14,703 nt of DNA. It comes from Tidjanibacter sp. (GTDB taxonomy: Bacteria; Bacteroidota; Bacteroidia; Bacteroidales; Rikenellaceae). The translations under genes were made by a program, and so were the position numbers. The stretch covers positions 1 to 14,703 of the forward strand of contig JAFNVE010000137.1 in the NCBI GenBank assembly GCA_017379955.1. The letters are read 5' to 3'. Shown here piece after piece: positions 1 to 6,248 of this stretch. Under the pieces are notes generated by a model. The model was not told the origin of the DNA and did not search any database. It saw only the letters and a program-made list of their open reading frames with translations. The stretch's first letter is position 1. Each line of letters begins with the position of its first letter.

Positions 1-166
1 AGAAACGCTCACCATCGGGTTTCTGGGCGAGAGATGCTTCGCGTGAGCCGTAGGTGACAAACTCGGTACGATAGTCGCTCCTGTTCTCAGGGGTGACGGT
101 GCGCTCTTGTGCTGTCAGGTGTGTAGTTGCTAATAGTGTTAGTATGCCGATTAGCGTGTATCGCAT
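1..166 (-). CDS. Exported protein, N-terminal fragment; possibly a GH2-type glycoside hydrolase (cut by left window edge)
   Basis: Reading the minus strand from an ATG at 164-166 gives 55 codons open to the window edge. The first ~20 residues (MRYTLIGILTLLATTHLTAQ) form a typical signal peptide with a hydrophobic core and an Ala-x-Gln-like end, so the product is probably exported to the periplasm or envelope. The mature start reads ERTVTPENRSDYRTEFVTYG and then SREASLAQ. This resembles the region just before the first beta-sandwich domain of Bacteroidota family 2 glycoside hydrolases (beta-galactosidase-like), where an Arg-rich 'R..F..Y..R..AL' stretch precedes a 'LNG.W.F' motif. That motif would lie outside the window, so the family call is weak. 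The gene begins 17 nt after the stop of the DUF4954 gene on the same strand, so the two are probably co-transcribed. Confidence 0.6.
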   Translation of the reverse strand, partial: MRYTLIGILTLLATTHLTAQERTVTPENRSDYRTEFVTYGSREASLAQKPDGERF

Positions 167-183
167 AGGTGTAAATGTAAATA

Positions 184-1932
184 TTAGTTGTTAGGGAATC
201 GTACTGCGTTGAAGTCGGCTACGATATCCTCCTCTGCGAGTGAGTCAATACCGTAACTGATACGCATTACATTATCCATATCTTTCTCTCTGTCTTTCTC
301 TGCCATTGTCTTTAAGTCGCGTGCTGCCTCGCCGCTCAGCTCAATCATTCGGCTAATCTCCTCCTCGGTTGGGGTGTGACCCAAAAATGCCGAGAGTCGG
401 TCGATAGCCCAGGAGTATGCGTAGTCGGCATAGAGTGAATGTTCTGTTGCAAAGCGCGCCATAATCGCCTGTGTGGTTGCGAGAGTGCCGTTCTCAATAT
501 CTGCCAGGAGTCGCTCCATAGCAGAAGTGGGCATATACTCGCCTGCTACATCTATCCAGTGGCCACTGCCATCAACCTCTGCACCTGTGCGCTCTGCTTT
601 GAGCATATCGCCTATAAACTTACTGCGTGCCAGGGTGTAGAGCTTTACGCCACGGCGCAACATCGAGGCCTTGATGCGCATACGGCCATAGTTGTAGTAC
701 TCGGAAATCTCCTTTGCGCCCAACTCTTTGAGTGTGTTGAGTCCCTTCAAAAGTCGCTCAGCGATAAAGGGATTACACTCTTCGAAGTTGATGATGTCAC
801 TCTTCTCTCCCTTGCGCTTGTCGCGTTTGGGCCACTTGCCGATATCGCGTACTGTGCCGTAACTCACAAGGTTGTGAGCGGGGATAAGCAGTGAACTATC
901 CTGGCTCTCAATTAGATATGAATAGGGGAAATTCTCGGTATCGGGGTGATTTTTATGGCGACCAAGGATCACGGTAAATGCACCGTTCTTAACGGGCAAC
1001 ATCATATATGCATCACTTGCAAACTTGCATCCTCGCTGATGGATACCCTGATGAACAGGGCCTGTCTTGAAGAGGTGGTTGCTCTGGTTGGAGCCACTAC
1101 CCGCATTGAAGAAGGAGAACATACCTGCAATAAGCAGGGTCGCCTTGTGGTGCGATACGGTATAGGGGCCGGCAAAGATACTGCACGCCTCACCATTTTC
1201 GCAGTGTGAGTTTGCGAAGAAGAGTGAGTCGGTAGCGGTGAAATTGCCGAGTTGTACGCCCTGGCCGATGTAGCAACGATTGAGCGCACAGCCATTGTCG
1301 ATATGGCAACCGTCGGCAGTTACAAAATCGGTCATTCGTACGTTAATACCCACAGCGGATGGCGATTGCTCGGTGGAAACTATCGTACCATTGCTCAGCA
1401 GACTAACTCCGTCGAGTGTGGCTGCAGGGCCGATGTTGGTGTTCTTTATTATGTTGCAGTTCAGCACTTTCGCGCCTTTGCCAATTGTGCCAATCTCTGC
1501 CTTACGGGAGGCTATATCGCTCTCGATCATCCCCAGAATAGCCGCGATAGCCTCTTTGCGATGACGGTAGAGGGCGAGAATATAGGCAAGTTGGGCTGTG
1601 AGTCCTCGGTAGAGAGGTACTTCACGGCCTCCGGCCTCGTTGATTGTCGCTACAAGCACACCCTCGCCAAATGACGAGAGGCCTTCGCACTCCAATCTGC
1701 CGACACCGACAATAGTCGCACCATCCTCGATGCGATAGTTCTTTATATGAGTAGTTATGCCTCCGATAGTTACATCTGCTCCAATCTCCACGCGTCCCTC
1801 AAAGTGGCAGGTGCGCACTCTCTCTGCGCTAAAACCATCGCCAACGTATATGGTGTCCCAACAGGAAGCAGAACAACCCTGCTTGATGAGTTGCTCACGC
1901 TCTGCGGTGGTGAGATTTCTTAAATTTTCCAT
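184..1932 (-). CDS. DUF4954 family protein (left-handed beta-helix, 582 aa)
   Basis: This 582-residue protein matches my memory of the Bacteroidota-specific DUF4954 family, whose function is not established. Residues ~40-110 and ~145-260 contain imperfect hexapeptide-like turns (for example VEIGADVTIGG, IGKGAKVLNC, NIGPAATLDG, IDNGCALNRCYIGQGVQLGN). These are typical of left-handed parallel beta-helices found in acyl- and nucleotidyl-transferases. A His/Asn/Gly-rich stretch (SGSNQSNHLFKTGPVHQG) near residue 285 and a following GRHKNHPDTENFPYSYL segment are the most active-site-like parts. The C-terminal ~170 residues are mostly helical and charged. No signal peptide or membrane segment is visible, so it is probably cytoplasmic. 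The start is the ATG at 1930-1932, downstream of a matching Bacteroidota promoter. It may form a short operon with the exported-protein gene that follows. A sugar- or nucleotide-linked transferase role is only a guess from the fold. Confidence 0.85.
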   Translation of the reverse strand: MENLRNLTTAEREQLIKQGCSASCWDTIYVGDGFSAERVRTCHFEGRVEIGADVTIGGITTHIKNYRIEDGATIVGVGRLECEGLSSFGEGVLVATINEAGGREVPLYRGLTAQLAYILALYRHRKEAIAAILGMIESDIASRKAEIGTIGKGAKVLNCNIIKNTNIGPAATLDGVSLLSNGTIVSTEQSPSAVGINVRMTDFVTADGCHIDNGCALNRCYIGQGVQLGNFTATDSLFFANSHCENGEACSIFAGPYTVSHHKATLLIAGMFSFFNAGSGSNQSNHLFKTGPVHQGIHQRGCKFASDAYMMLPVKNGAFTVILGRHKNHPDTENFPYSYLIESQDSSLLIPAHNLVSYGTVRDIGKWPKRDKRKGEKSDIINFEECNPFIAERLLKGLNTLKELGAKEISEYYNYGRMRIKASMLRRGVKLYTLARSKFIGDMLKAERTGAEVDGSGHWIDVAGEYMPTSAMERLLADIENGTLATTQAIMARFATEHSLYADYAYSWAIDRLSAFLGHTPTEEEISRMIELSGEAARDLKTMAEKDREKDMDNVMRISYGIDSLAEEDIVADFNAVRFPNN

Positions 1933-1977
1933 AGTCAGATGGTTGTGTCAAAAAAAATATATTGGTCTGTTAACCGA

Positions 1978-1994
1978 CAAATATAGTATATTTG
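1978..1994. repeat. Perfect 17-nt palindrome overlapping the promoter -7 box
   Basis: CAAATATAGTATATTTG is an exact inverted repeat (8-nt arms around a central G). Each arm reads TATATTTG on its own strand, a match to the Bacteroidota -7 consensus. On the plus strand a TTG at 1962-1964 lies 22 nt upstream of the second arm, slightly longer than the usual spacing. The site could therefore fire in both directions (toward DUF4954 and toward asnS) or bind a dimeric regulator. Confidence 0.5.
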
Positions 1995-2008
1995 TGTGGT
2001 AATTGCAA
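1978..2008 (-). promoter_or_regulatory. Bacteroidota-type promoter for the DUF4954 gene
   Basis: On the minus strand a -33-like TTG (2006-2008) is separated by 20 nt from a perfect TAnnTTTG -7 box, TATATTTG (1978-1985). The predicted transcript start would be near 1970-1973, about 40 nt before the ATG at 1932. This fits the known consensus of the primary sigma factor in Bacteroidota. Confidence 0.65.
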
Positions 2009-2183
2009 CAATCGAGGCCCTTTCTTTGTGTGGGAGTGGTTATTTTGCTTGGTATGCTTGTTTTACTCGTAAAAAAATACGATATTTGCGGTTGCTTTGC
2101 TTTGTACCTTATGGTTGATTGTAAGTGTTATGAGCAAACCAAATTAAACGAACATAAATTACGAACTTTTATATAGAATTAAA

Positions 2184-3581
2184 ATGGCTTTTACAGGAAG
2201 AGTAACTATTGCCCAGATTCTCCGCTCGACTGAGGTGGACGTGGCAGTAACGGTTAAGGGTTGGGTCCGCACCAAACGCGGAAATAAAAACGTCGCATTT
2301 ATCGCACTGAACGACGGTTCGACAATCAATAATATCCAGATTGTTGTCAATCCCAACGACTTCCCCGAGGAGTTGCTTAAAAATATTACTACCGGTGCTT
2401 GCCTTCGCGTTGAGGGTCAGCTTGTGCAGTCGGTAGGTTCGGGTCAGCCCGTTGAGGTACAGGCTCGCGAGATTGAGATTTACGGTAAGGCAGACCCTGA
2501 GAGCTATCCTTTGCAGAAGAAGGGCCACACCTTGGAGTTCTTGCGCGATATCGCCTATCTGCGTCCTCGTACCAATACCTTCGGTGCAGTGCTCCGCATC
2601 CGTCACGCAATGGCATACGCTATTCATAAGTATTTCAACGACAGAGGTTTCTACTACTTCCACACCCCGCTGATTACCGCATCGGACTGCGAAGGTGCTG
2701 GTGCTATGTTTGAGGTTACCACTCTCGATATGAAGAATCCTCCCCGTACTGAGGATGGCGCAATTGACTACTCGCAGGACTTCTTCGGCAAGCCTTGCAA
2801 CCTCACCGTAAGTGGTCAGTTGGAGGGTGAGCTTGGTGCTTTGGCTCTCTCGCAGATCTATACCTTTGGTCCTACTTTCCGTGCGGAGAACTCCAATACT
2901 CCCCGCCACTTGGCAGAGTTCTGGATGATTGAGCCTGAGATGGCTTTCTATGAGTTGGAGGACGATATGAATCTGGCAGAGGACTTTATCAAATACCTCG
3001 TGAAGTATGCTCTCGACAACTGCGCTGACGACCTCGCTTTCTTGGAGAAGATGTACGACAATGAGCTTACCGAGCGTCTGCGCTTTGTGGTTGAGAACGA
3101 CTTTGTGCGCCTCGACTACACCGATGGCATCGAGATTCTCCAGAAGAGTGGTGAGAAGTTTGAGTTCCCCTGTGATTGGGGTTGCGACTTGCAGAGCGAG
3201 CACGAGCGTTATCTCGTTGAGAAGCACTTCAAGAAGCCCGTTATCCTTATCAACTATCCTAAGGAGATTAAGGCTTTCTATATGAAGCAGAATGAGGATG
3301 GCAAGACTGTTCGAGCAATGGATGTTCTCTTCCCCAAGATTGGCGAGATTATCGGTGGCTCGGAGCGTGAGGCAGACTTCGACAAACTTAACGCACGCGT
3401 TGAGGAGCTCGGTATGAGCAAAGAGTCGCTCTGGTGGTACCTCGACACTCGTCGTTGGGGCTCGGCACCTCACAGTGGCTTTGGCCTCGGATTTGAGCGT
3501 CTGCTCCTCTTTGTGACAGGTATGAGTAACATCCGCGATGTTATTCCGTTCCCCCGCACTCCTAAGAACGCCGAGTTCTAA
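2184..3581 (+). CDS. asnS: Asparaginyl-tRNA synthetase
   Basis: A class II aminoacyl-tRNA synthetase that charges tRNA-Asn with asparagine using ATP in the cytoplasm. At 465 residues it has the usual length for bacterial AsnRS. Residues ~18-105 are the OB-fold anticodon-binding domain ([20 protein letters not shown]). Motif 1 lies around residues 137-175 ([17 protein letters not shown], then [13 protein letters not shown]). Motif 2 is near 226-252 ([21 protein letters not shown]). Motif 3 is at 431-465 ([11 protein letters not shown], then [15 protein letters not shown]). The [15 protein letters not shown] signature separates AsnRS from AspRS, which lacks it. The ATG at 2184 gives the complete OB domain. 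There are ~250 nt of leader back to the divergent DUF4954 gene, and I found no clean -33/-7 pair close to the start. The gene is apparently monocistronic, because a large inverted repeat begins directly at its stop codon. Confidence 0.97.
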   Translation: MAFTGRVTIAQILRSTEVDVAVTVKGWVRTKRGNKNVAFIALNDGSTINNIQIVVNPNDFPEELLKNITTGACLRVEGQLVQSVGSGQPVEVQAREIEIYGKADPESYPLQKKGHTLEFLRDIAYLRPRTNTFGAVLRIRHAMAYAIHKYFNDRGFYYFHTPLITASDCEGAGAMFEVTTLDMKNPPRTEDGAIDYSQDFFGKPCNLTVSGQLEGELGALALSQIYTFGPTFRAENSNTPRHLAEFWMIEPEMAFYELEDDMNLAEDFIKYLVKYALDNCADDLAFLEKMYDNELTERLRFVVENDFVRLDYTDGIEILQKSGEKFEFPCDWGCDLQSEHERYLVEKHFKKPVILINYPKEIKAFYMKQNEDGKTVRAMDVLFPKIGEIIGGSEREADFDKLNARVEELGMSKESLWWYLDTRRWGSAPHSGFGLGFERLLLFVTGMSNIRDVIPFPRTPKNAEF

Positions 3582-3706
3582 AAAAAAGCTATCTGGCTTG
3601 TAAATTTTGCACTTCACTCGGAAGACTTCGCCTCATTTACGCCAAGTAAACTTCGGCTTGTCTTTCTTCGCGAAGCCCAAAATTTTCTAAGCCATATTGC
3701 TTTTTT
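3582..3706. repeat. 125-nt imperfect palindrome directly after asnS (possible terminator or dispersed repeat)
   Basis: The outer arms 3582-3609 and 3678-3706 pair over about 24 positions. A3582-C3589 pairs with G3699-T3706, then TGGCTT (3594-3599) with AAGCCA (3689-3694), then AAATTTTG (3602-3609) with CAAAATTT (3678-3685), with only a few mismatches. The ~68-nt interior is itself imperfectly self-complementary (TTTAC gccaa GTAAA at 3636-3650, with GAAG/CTTC and CGCGAAG flanks). Because the 5' arm is A-rich and the 3' arm ends in TTTTTT, the folded RNA would act as an intrinsic terminator for asnS. Its size and internal symmetry also fit a dispersed repetitive hairpin element. There are no open reading frames of note in it. 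Confidence 0.6.
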
Positions 3707-3725
3707 AGATGTGGAAATAGATTAT

Positions 3726-3807
3726 TGGGAGTTTAATGAGCAGTTTCGTTAAACTCCCATTATTCCCAAAATTCCCATAGTTCCTATTGCTCCAATTATT
3801 CAATAGG
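3726..3807. repeat. Two further inverted repeats in the asnS-rpoN gap
   Basis: The first is TGGGAGTTTAA (3726-3736) pairing with TTAAACTCCCA (3749-3759), 11 bp with a 12-nt loop. It is followed by two direct copies of ATTCCCA (3762-3768 and 3771-3777). The second is CCTATTG (3783-3789) pairing with CAATAGG (3801-3807), 7 bp with an 11-nt loop. Neither is followed by a T-run, so they do not look like simple terminators. The rest of the gap up to rpoN (3808-3893) is A/T-rich, and I see no convincing -33/-7 promoter pair in it. Confidence 0.5.
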
Positions 3808-3893
3808 CAACAAGACTAACCGAAACTTATTTTTTAGATGTAAGAAGCAATAACAGAGATTGTAGAACCTAACACGAAAAAATAAGTATCATT

Positions 3894-5318
3894 ATGACAA
3901 CTATCAATCAAAGACAACTCCAAAAGCAACTCCAAAAGCTATCACCGCAGCAGATTCAGATGATTAAGTTGCTGGAACTGCCCGCTTTGCAGCTCAGCCA
4001 GCGAATCAAACAGGAGATAGAGGAGAATCCTATTCTTGACGAGGATGTGGCAGAGCCTACAACCAACGAGGAGGGTGAGCAGAAGGAGATAAGTGTCGAT
4101 GAGTATATAAAAGAGGGGGAGATTCCCTCCTACAAACTCCACTCTCCCGCTGCCTATCGTCCCGAAGATAAGCAGCAGCAAGTCTTTGTTTCGAGTGGTG
4201 TGTCTTTCCACGAATTTCTTGAAGAACAACTCGGCTACAAGCAACTATCGGAACGACAGCTTACCATTGCCAAGTATTTGGTGGGCAGCATAGACGATAG
4301 TGGCTATCTGCGTCGTGACCTTCTCTCTATATCTGATGACCTGGCATTTAGCCTCAGTATGGATGTAAGTATTGAAGAACTCGAAGATATGCTTGGCGTA
4401 ATTCACGAGTTGGAGCCTGCGGGTGTTGGTGCTCGCTCGTTGCAGGAGTGTCTGCTACTGCAACTCGACAGCCTTGATACGAGTAGCCCAGAGCGCAAAC
4501 TTGCACGCCGAATACTCACAACCTATTTCGATGAGTTTGCCAAGAAACACTACGACAAACTTCTGCTTCGTCTCGGTGTGGAGGAGGATGAGTTAAAGGC
4601 TGCTATTGAGGAGATTATGCACCTCTCGCCTAAGCCCGGCAATCTCTACTCGGGAGGTGGTGTGGAGAGTGCTCCCTATGTTACTCCCGACTTTATTCTC
4701 GATGTGCAGGATGGTAGGTTTGATCTCCGTCTGAACTCCTCAAATGTACCTGAGGTGAAGATTAATCGCAGGTATGTCGAGATGATGCGCTCCCTGTCGG
4801 ACGAGGGTGATGAGCAGAGTCAGGAGGCGATGCGATTTATCAAGGGTAAGATTGAGTCCGCCAAGTGGTTTATTTCGGCTATCAAGCAGCGACACGATAC
4901 GTTGCTGAGCACTATGAGCGAGATTCTCGACTATCAGCGCGACTACTTTGTTGATGGTAATCGTAGTCGCCTGAAACCTATGATTCTCAAAGATATAGCC
5001 GACCGCACAGGGTTGGATGTCTCGACCATTTCGCGTGTGGTGAATAGTAAATATATTCAGACGCACTTTGGCGTTATTCCCCTGAAACAACTCTTCTCGG
5101 AGGCTATGCAGACCGATAGTGGCGAGGAGGTATCGTCGTATGAGATTAAGCAGATTCTCTCGGAGTGTATCGAGGGTGAGGATAAACATCGCCCCTTAAC
5201 CGACGAGGCTCTGATGGATATCCTCAACTCCAAGGGATATCATATTGCACGCCGTACGGTGGCAAAGTATCGCGAGATGCTGGGTATTCCTGTTGCCCGA
5301 TTGCGCAAATCGTTTTAA
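3894..5318 (+). CDS. rpoN: RNA polymerase sigma-54 factor
   Basis: The alternative sigma factor sigma-54 directs RNA polymerase to -24/-12 promoters and needs AAA+ activators to open them. The 474-residue product has the full architecture. Region I (residues ~5-50) is Gln/Leu-rich with the typical sequence QKLSPQQIQMIKLLELP followed by IEENPILDE. An acidic linker (region II) covers ~50-95. The core-binding domain covers ~100-310. A helix-turn-helix lies near ~363-400 (LKDIADRTGLDVSTISRVVN). The RpoN box is at ~452-462 (ARRTVAKYREM) and contacts the -24 element. All hallmark parts are present and intact. The downstream membrane-protein gene begins 13 nt after the stop, which indicates an operon. 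No sigma-54-type promoter was recognised inside this window, so its targets must lie elsewhere. Confidence 0.97.
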   Translation: MTTINQRQLQKQLQKLSPQQIQMIKLLELPALQLSQRIKQEIEENPILDEDVAEPTTNEEGEQKEISVDEYIKEGEIPSYKLHSPAAYRPEDKQQQVFVSSGVSFHEFLEEQLGYKQLSERQLTIAKYLVGSIDDSGYLRRDLLSISDDLAFSLSMDVSIEELEDMLGVIHELEPAGVGARSLQECLLLQLDSLDTSSPERKLARRILTTYFDEFAKKHYDKLLLRLGVEEDELKAAIEEIMHLSPKPGNLYSGGGVESAPYVTPDFILDVQDGRFDLRLNSSNVPEVKINRRYVEMMRSLSDEGDEQSQEAMRFIKGKIESAKWFISAIKQRHDTLLSTMSEILDYQRDYFVDGNRSRLKPMILKDIADRTGLDVSTISRVVNSKYIQTHFGVIPLKQLFSEAMQTDSGEEVSSYEIKQILSECIEGEDKHRPLTDEALMDILNSKGYHIARRTVAKYREMLGIPVARLRKSF

Positions 5319-5331
5319 TAAAACAACCACA

Positions 5332-6024
5332 ATGATAAAAACGTTTAGGGAGCACATATCACAGAGCGATATTGTTACAGCAAGCTTGGGCGAGGCCACT
5401 ACCGAGCCTTCGGGTTGGCGTAAAGTATTGGCAAGGGTAATATCCTTTGCTATGCATCCCTTTGTACTGCCTCTCTATCTGGTGGCACTATTGGTCTACA
5501 CTGATTTGATACCCTTTGCAGTACCTGACGAGCTGGATAATTATGTCTTCCTGGTGGTGACTATGAACGCCTTGATTATGCCCGCCTTTTGTGTGATGGT
5601 TCTCAAAGTGACGGGTATTATCCGCGATTGGTCGCTCTCTACCCGCAAGGAACGTGTACTGCCATTGCTGATTGTTGCGGTGTCGTATGGTTGTTCGGGT
5701 TGGCTCTTTGGCGATGTGCTGCCTCTGTTTATCATCCGTAGGTTTATGTGGTCGGCCTTTGGCTGTGTTGTGTTTGCCGCGGTGGTCAATATGTTTTGGC
5801 AAGTGAGTCTGCATCTGACGGGCGCAGGTGGTGCTATGGGTGCTCTGTTTGTTATGGTGATGGTGGGTTATGGCAATCTGTTGTGGGTCTTTGCAGGACT
5901 TACATTGTTAACGGGCTTACTCGGTACAGCGCGACTCTATCTTCGCAAACACTCTCTGGCTCAAGTGTGTGTGGGCTTTGCTGGTGGGTTTGCTATCTCT
6001 GCTCTGCTGACTGTTTTGTCGTAG
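5332..6024 (+). CDS. PAP2-like multispanning membrane protein with degenerate motifs
   Basis: The preferred start is the ATG at 5332 (230 residues), 13 nt after rpoN. A longer in-frame start at 5245 would overlap rpoN by 74 nt and add a cysteine-rich extension typical of shadow coding, so I reject it. About six hydrophobic segments are visible (roughly residues 40-60, 70-95, 108-128, 138-158, 168-198, 207-229). The segment SLHLTGAGGAMGA (159-171) and the segment RLYLRKHSLAQVCVG (201-215) sit where type 2 phosphatidic acid phosphatases carry the PSGH and S-R-x5-H-x3-D motifs. Here the Ser-Gly-His is not standard and the Asp after the conserved His is replaced by Gln. It therefore looks like a PAP2-superfamily relative that may have lost, or altered, phosphatase chemistry. 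The location is the inner membrane. The family call is moderate; the membrane nature is certain. Confidence 0.75.
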   Translation: MIKTFREHISQSDIVTASLGEATTEPSGWRKVLARVISFAMHPFVLPLYLVALLVYTDLIPFAVPDELDNYVFLVVTMNALIMPAFCVMVLKVTGIIRDWSLSTRKERVLPLLIVAVSYGCSGWLFGDVLPLFIIRRFMWSAFGCVVFAAVVNMFWQVSLHLTGAGGAMGALFVMVMVGYGNLLWVFAGLTLLTGLLGTARLYLRKHSLAQVCVGFAGGFAISALLTVLS

Positions 6025-6038
6025 AGTCTTCATTTTAG

Positions 6039-6069
6039 TTTGTTTTATCGGCTTTTTTGCCTAATTTTG
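6039..6069 (+). promoter_or_regulatory. Bacteroidota-type promoter of the thiamine operon
   Basis: TTTG (6039-6042) followed after 19 nt by TAATTTTG (6062-6069), a full match to the TTTG-N19-TAnnTTTG consensus. The predicted transcript start near 6074-6077 falls at the beginning of the structured leader just ahead of the TPP riboswitch, which supports both calls. Confidence 0.8.
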
Positions 6070-6073
6070 TCGT

Positions 6074-6092
6074 GCATCTCAGGGTGAGGTGC
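6074..6092 (+). other. 5' leader hairpin next to the TPP aptamer
   Basis: GCATCTC (6074-6080) pairs with GAGGTGC (6086-6092), giving seven pairs with one G-U and an AGGGT loop. It would be the first structure in the transcript and abuts the aptamer core. CATCT (6075-6079) can also pair with AGATG at 6171-6175 beyond the aptamer, so it could be part of an alternative fold. Confidence 0.45.
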
Positions 6093-6163
6093 AGGGGTGC
6101 CCCTTTGTGTGGGCTGAGATTATACCCTTTGAACCTGATGCAGATAATGCTGCCGTAGGGAGA
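6093..6163 (+). promoter_or_regulatory. TPP riboswitch (THI element)
   Basis: The conserved THI-box blocks appear in order: GGGGTGC (6094-6100), CTGAGA (6114-6119), TATACCC (6121-6127), ACCTGAT (6133-6139), GATAATGC (6143-6150) and GTAGGGA (6155-6161). The CTGAGA side recognises the pyrimidine ring and the GATAATGC/GTAGGGA side the pyrophosphate of thiamine pyrophosphate. The P3 stem is short (CCCC...GGG region) and the closing P1 helix is not obvious. No T-run terminator follows before the start codon 86 nt downstream, so control is probably translational. High TPP should turn down the downstream thiamine-uptake genes. Confidence 0.93.
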
Positions 6164-6189
6164 ACGTATAAGATGAATGCGTGATGAGC

Positions 6190-6205
6190 TTGTGGTGTTC
6201 CACAA
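6190..6205 (+). other. Small hairpin between riboswitch and start codon
   Basis: TTGTGG (6190-6195) and CCACAA (6200-6205) form a perfect 6-bp stem with a TGTT loop. It is not followed by T residues, so it is not a terminator. It may belong to the expression platform of the riboswitch. The remaining leader to the ATG at 6249 is A/T-rich without a Shine-Dalgarno sequence. Confidence 0.35.
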
Positions 6206-6248
6206 CCGTTACCGCCCCTCATTGTTTAATGTTTAAAAAACTATCTGT

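Noticed and set aside
3594..3610. Possible sigma-54 promoter (TGGC ... TTTTGC) after asnS
   Set aside because: The spacing between GG and GC is 12 nt instead of the required 10, and the site is part of the large palindrome.
2169..3617. Long open frame (482 residues) antisense to asnS
   Set aside because: It mirrors asnS almost exactly, has low-complexity Leu/Val/Thr-rich text without recognisable domains, and arises from codon bias of the opposite strand.
3762..3777. ATTCCCA direct repeats as a CRISPR-like array
   Set aside because: Only two 7-nt copies with a 2-nt interval; far too short and too few, and no cas genes nearby.
5245..5331. Upstream extension of the PAP2-like gene into rpoN
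   Set aside because: The added residues translate the RpoN box region out of frame and look non-homologous; the ATG at 5332 has normal operon spacing.
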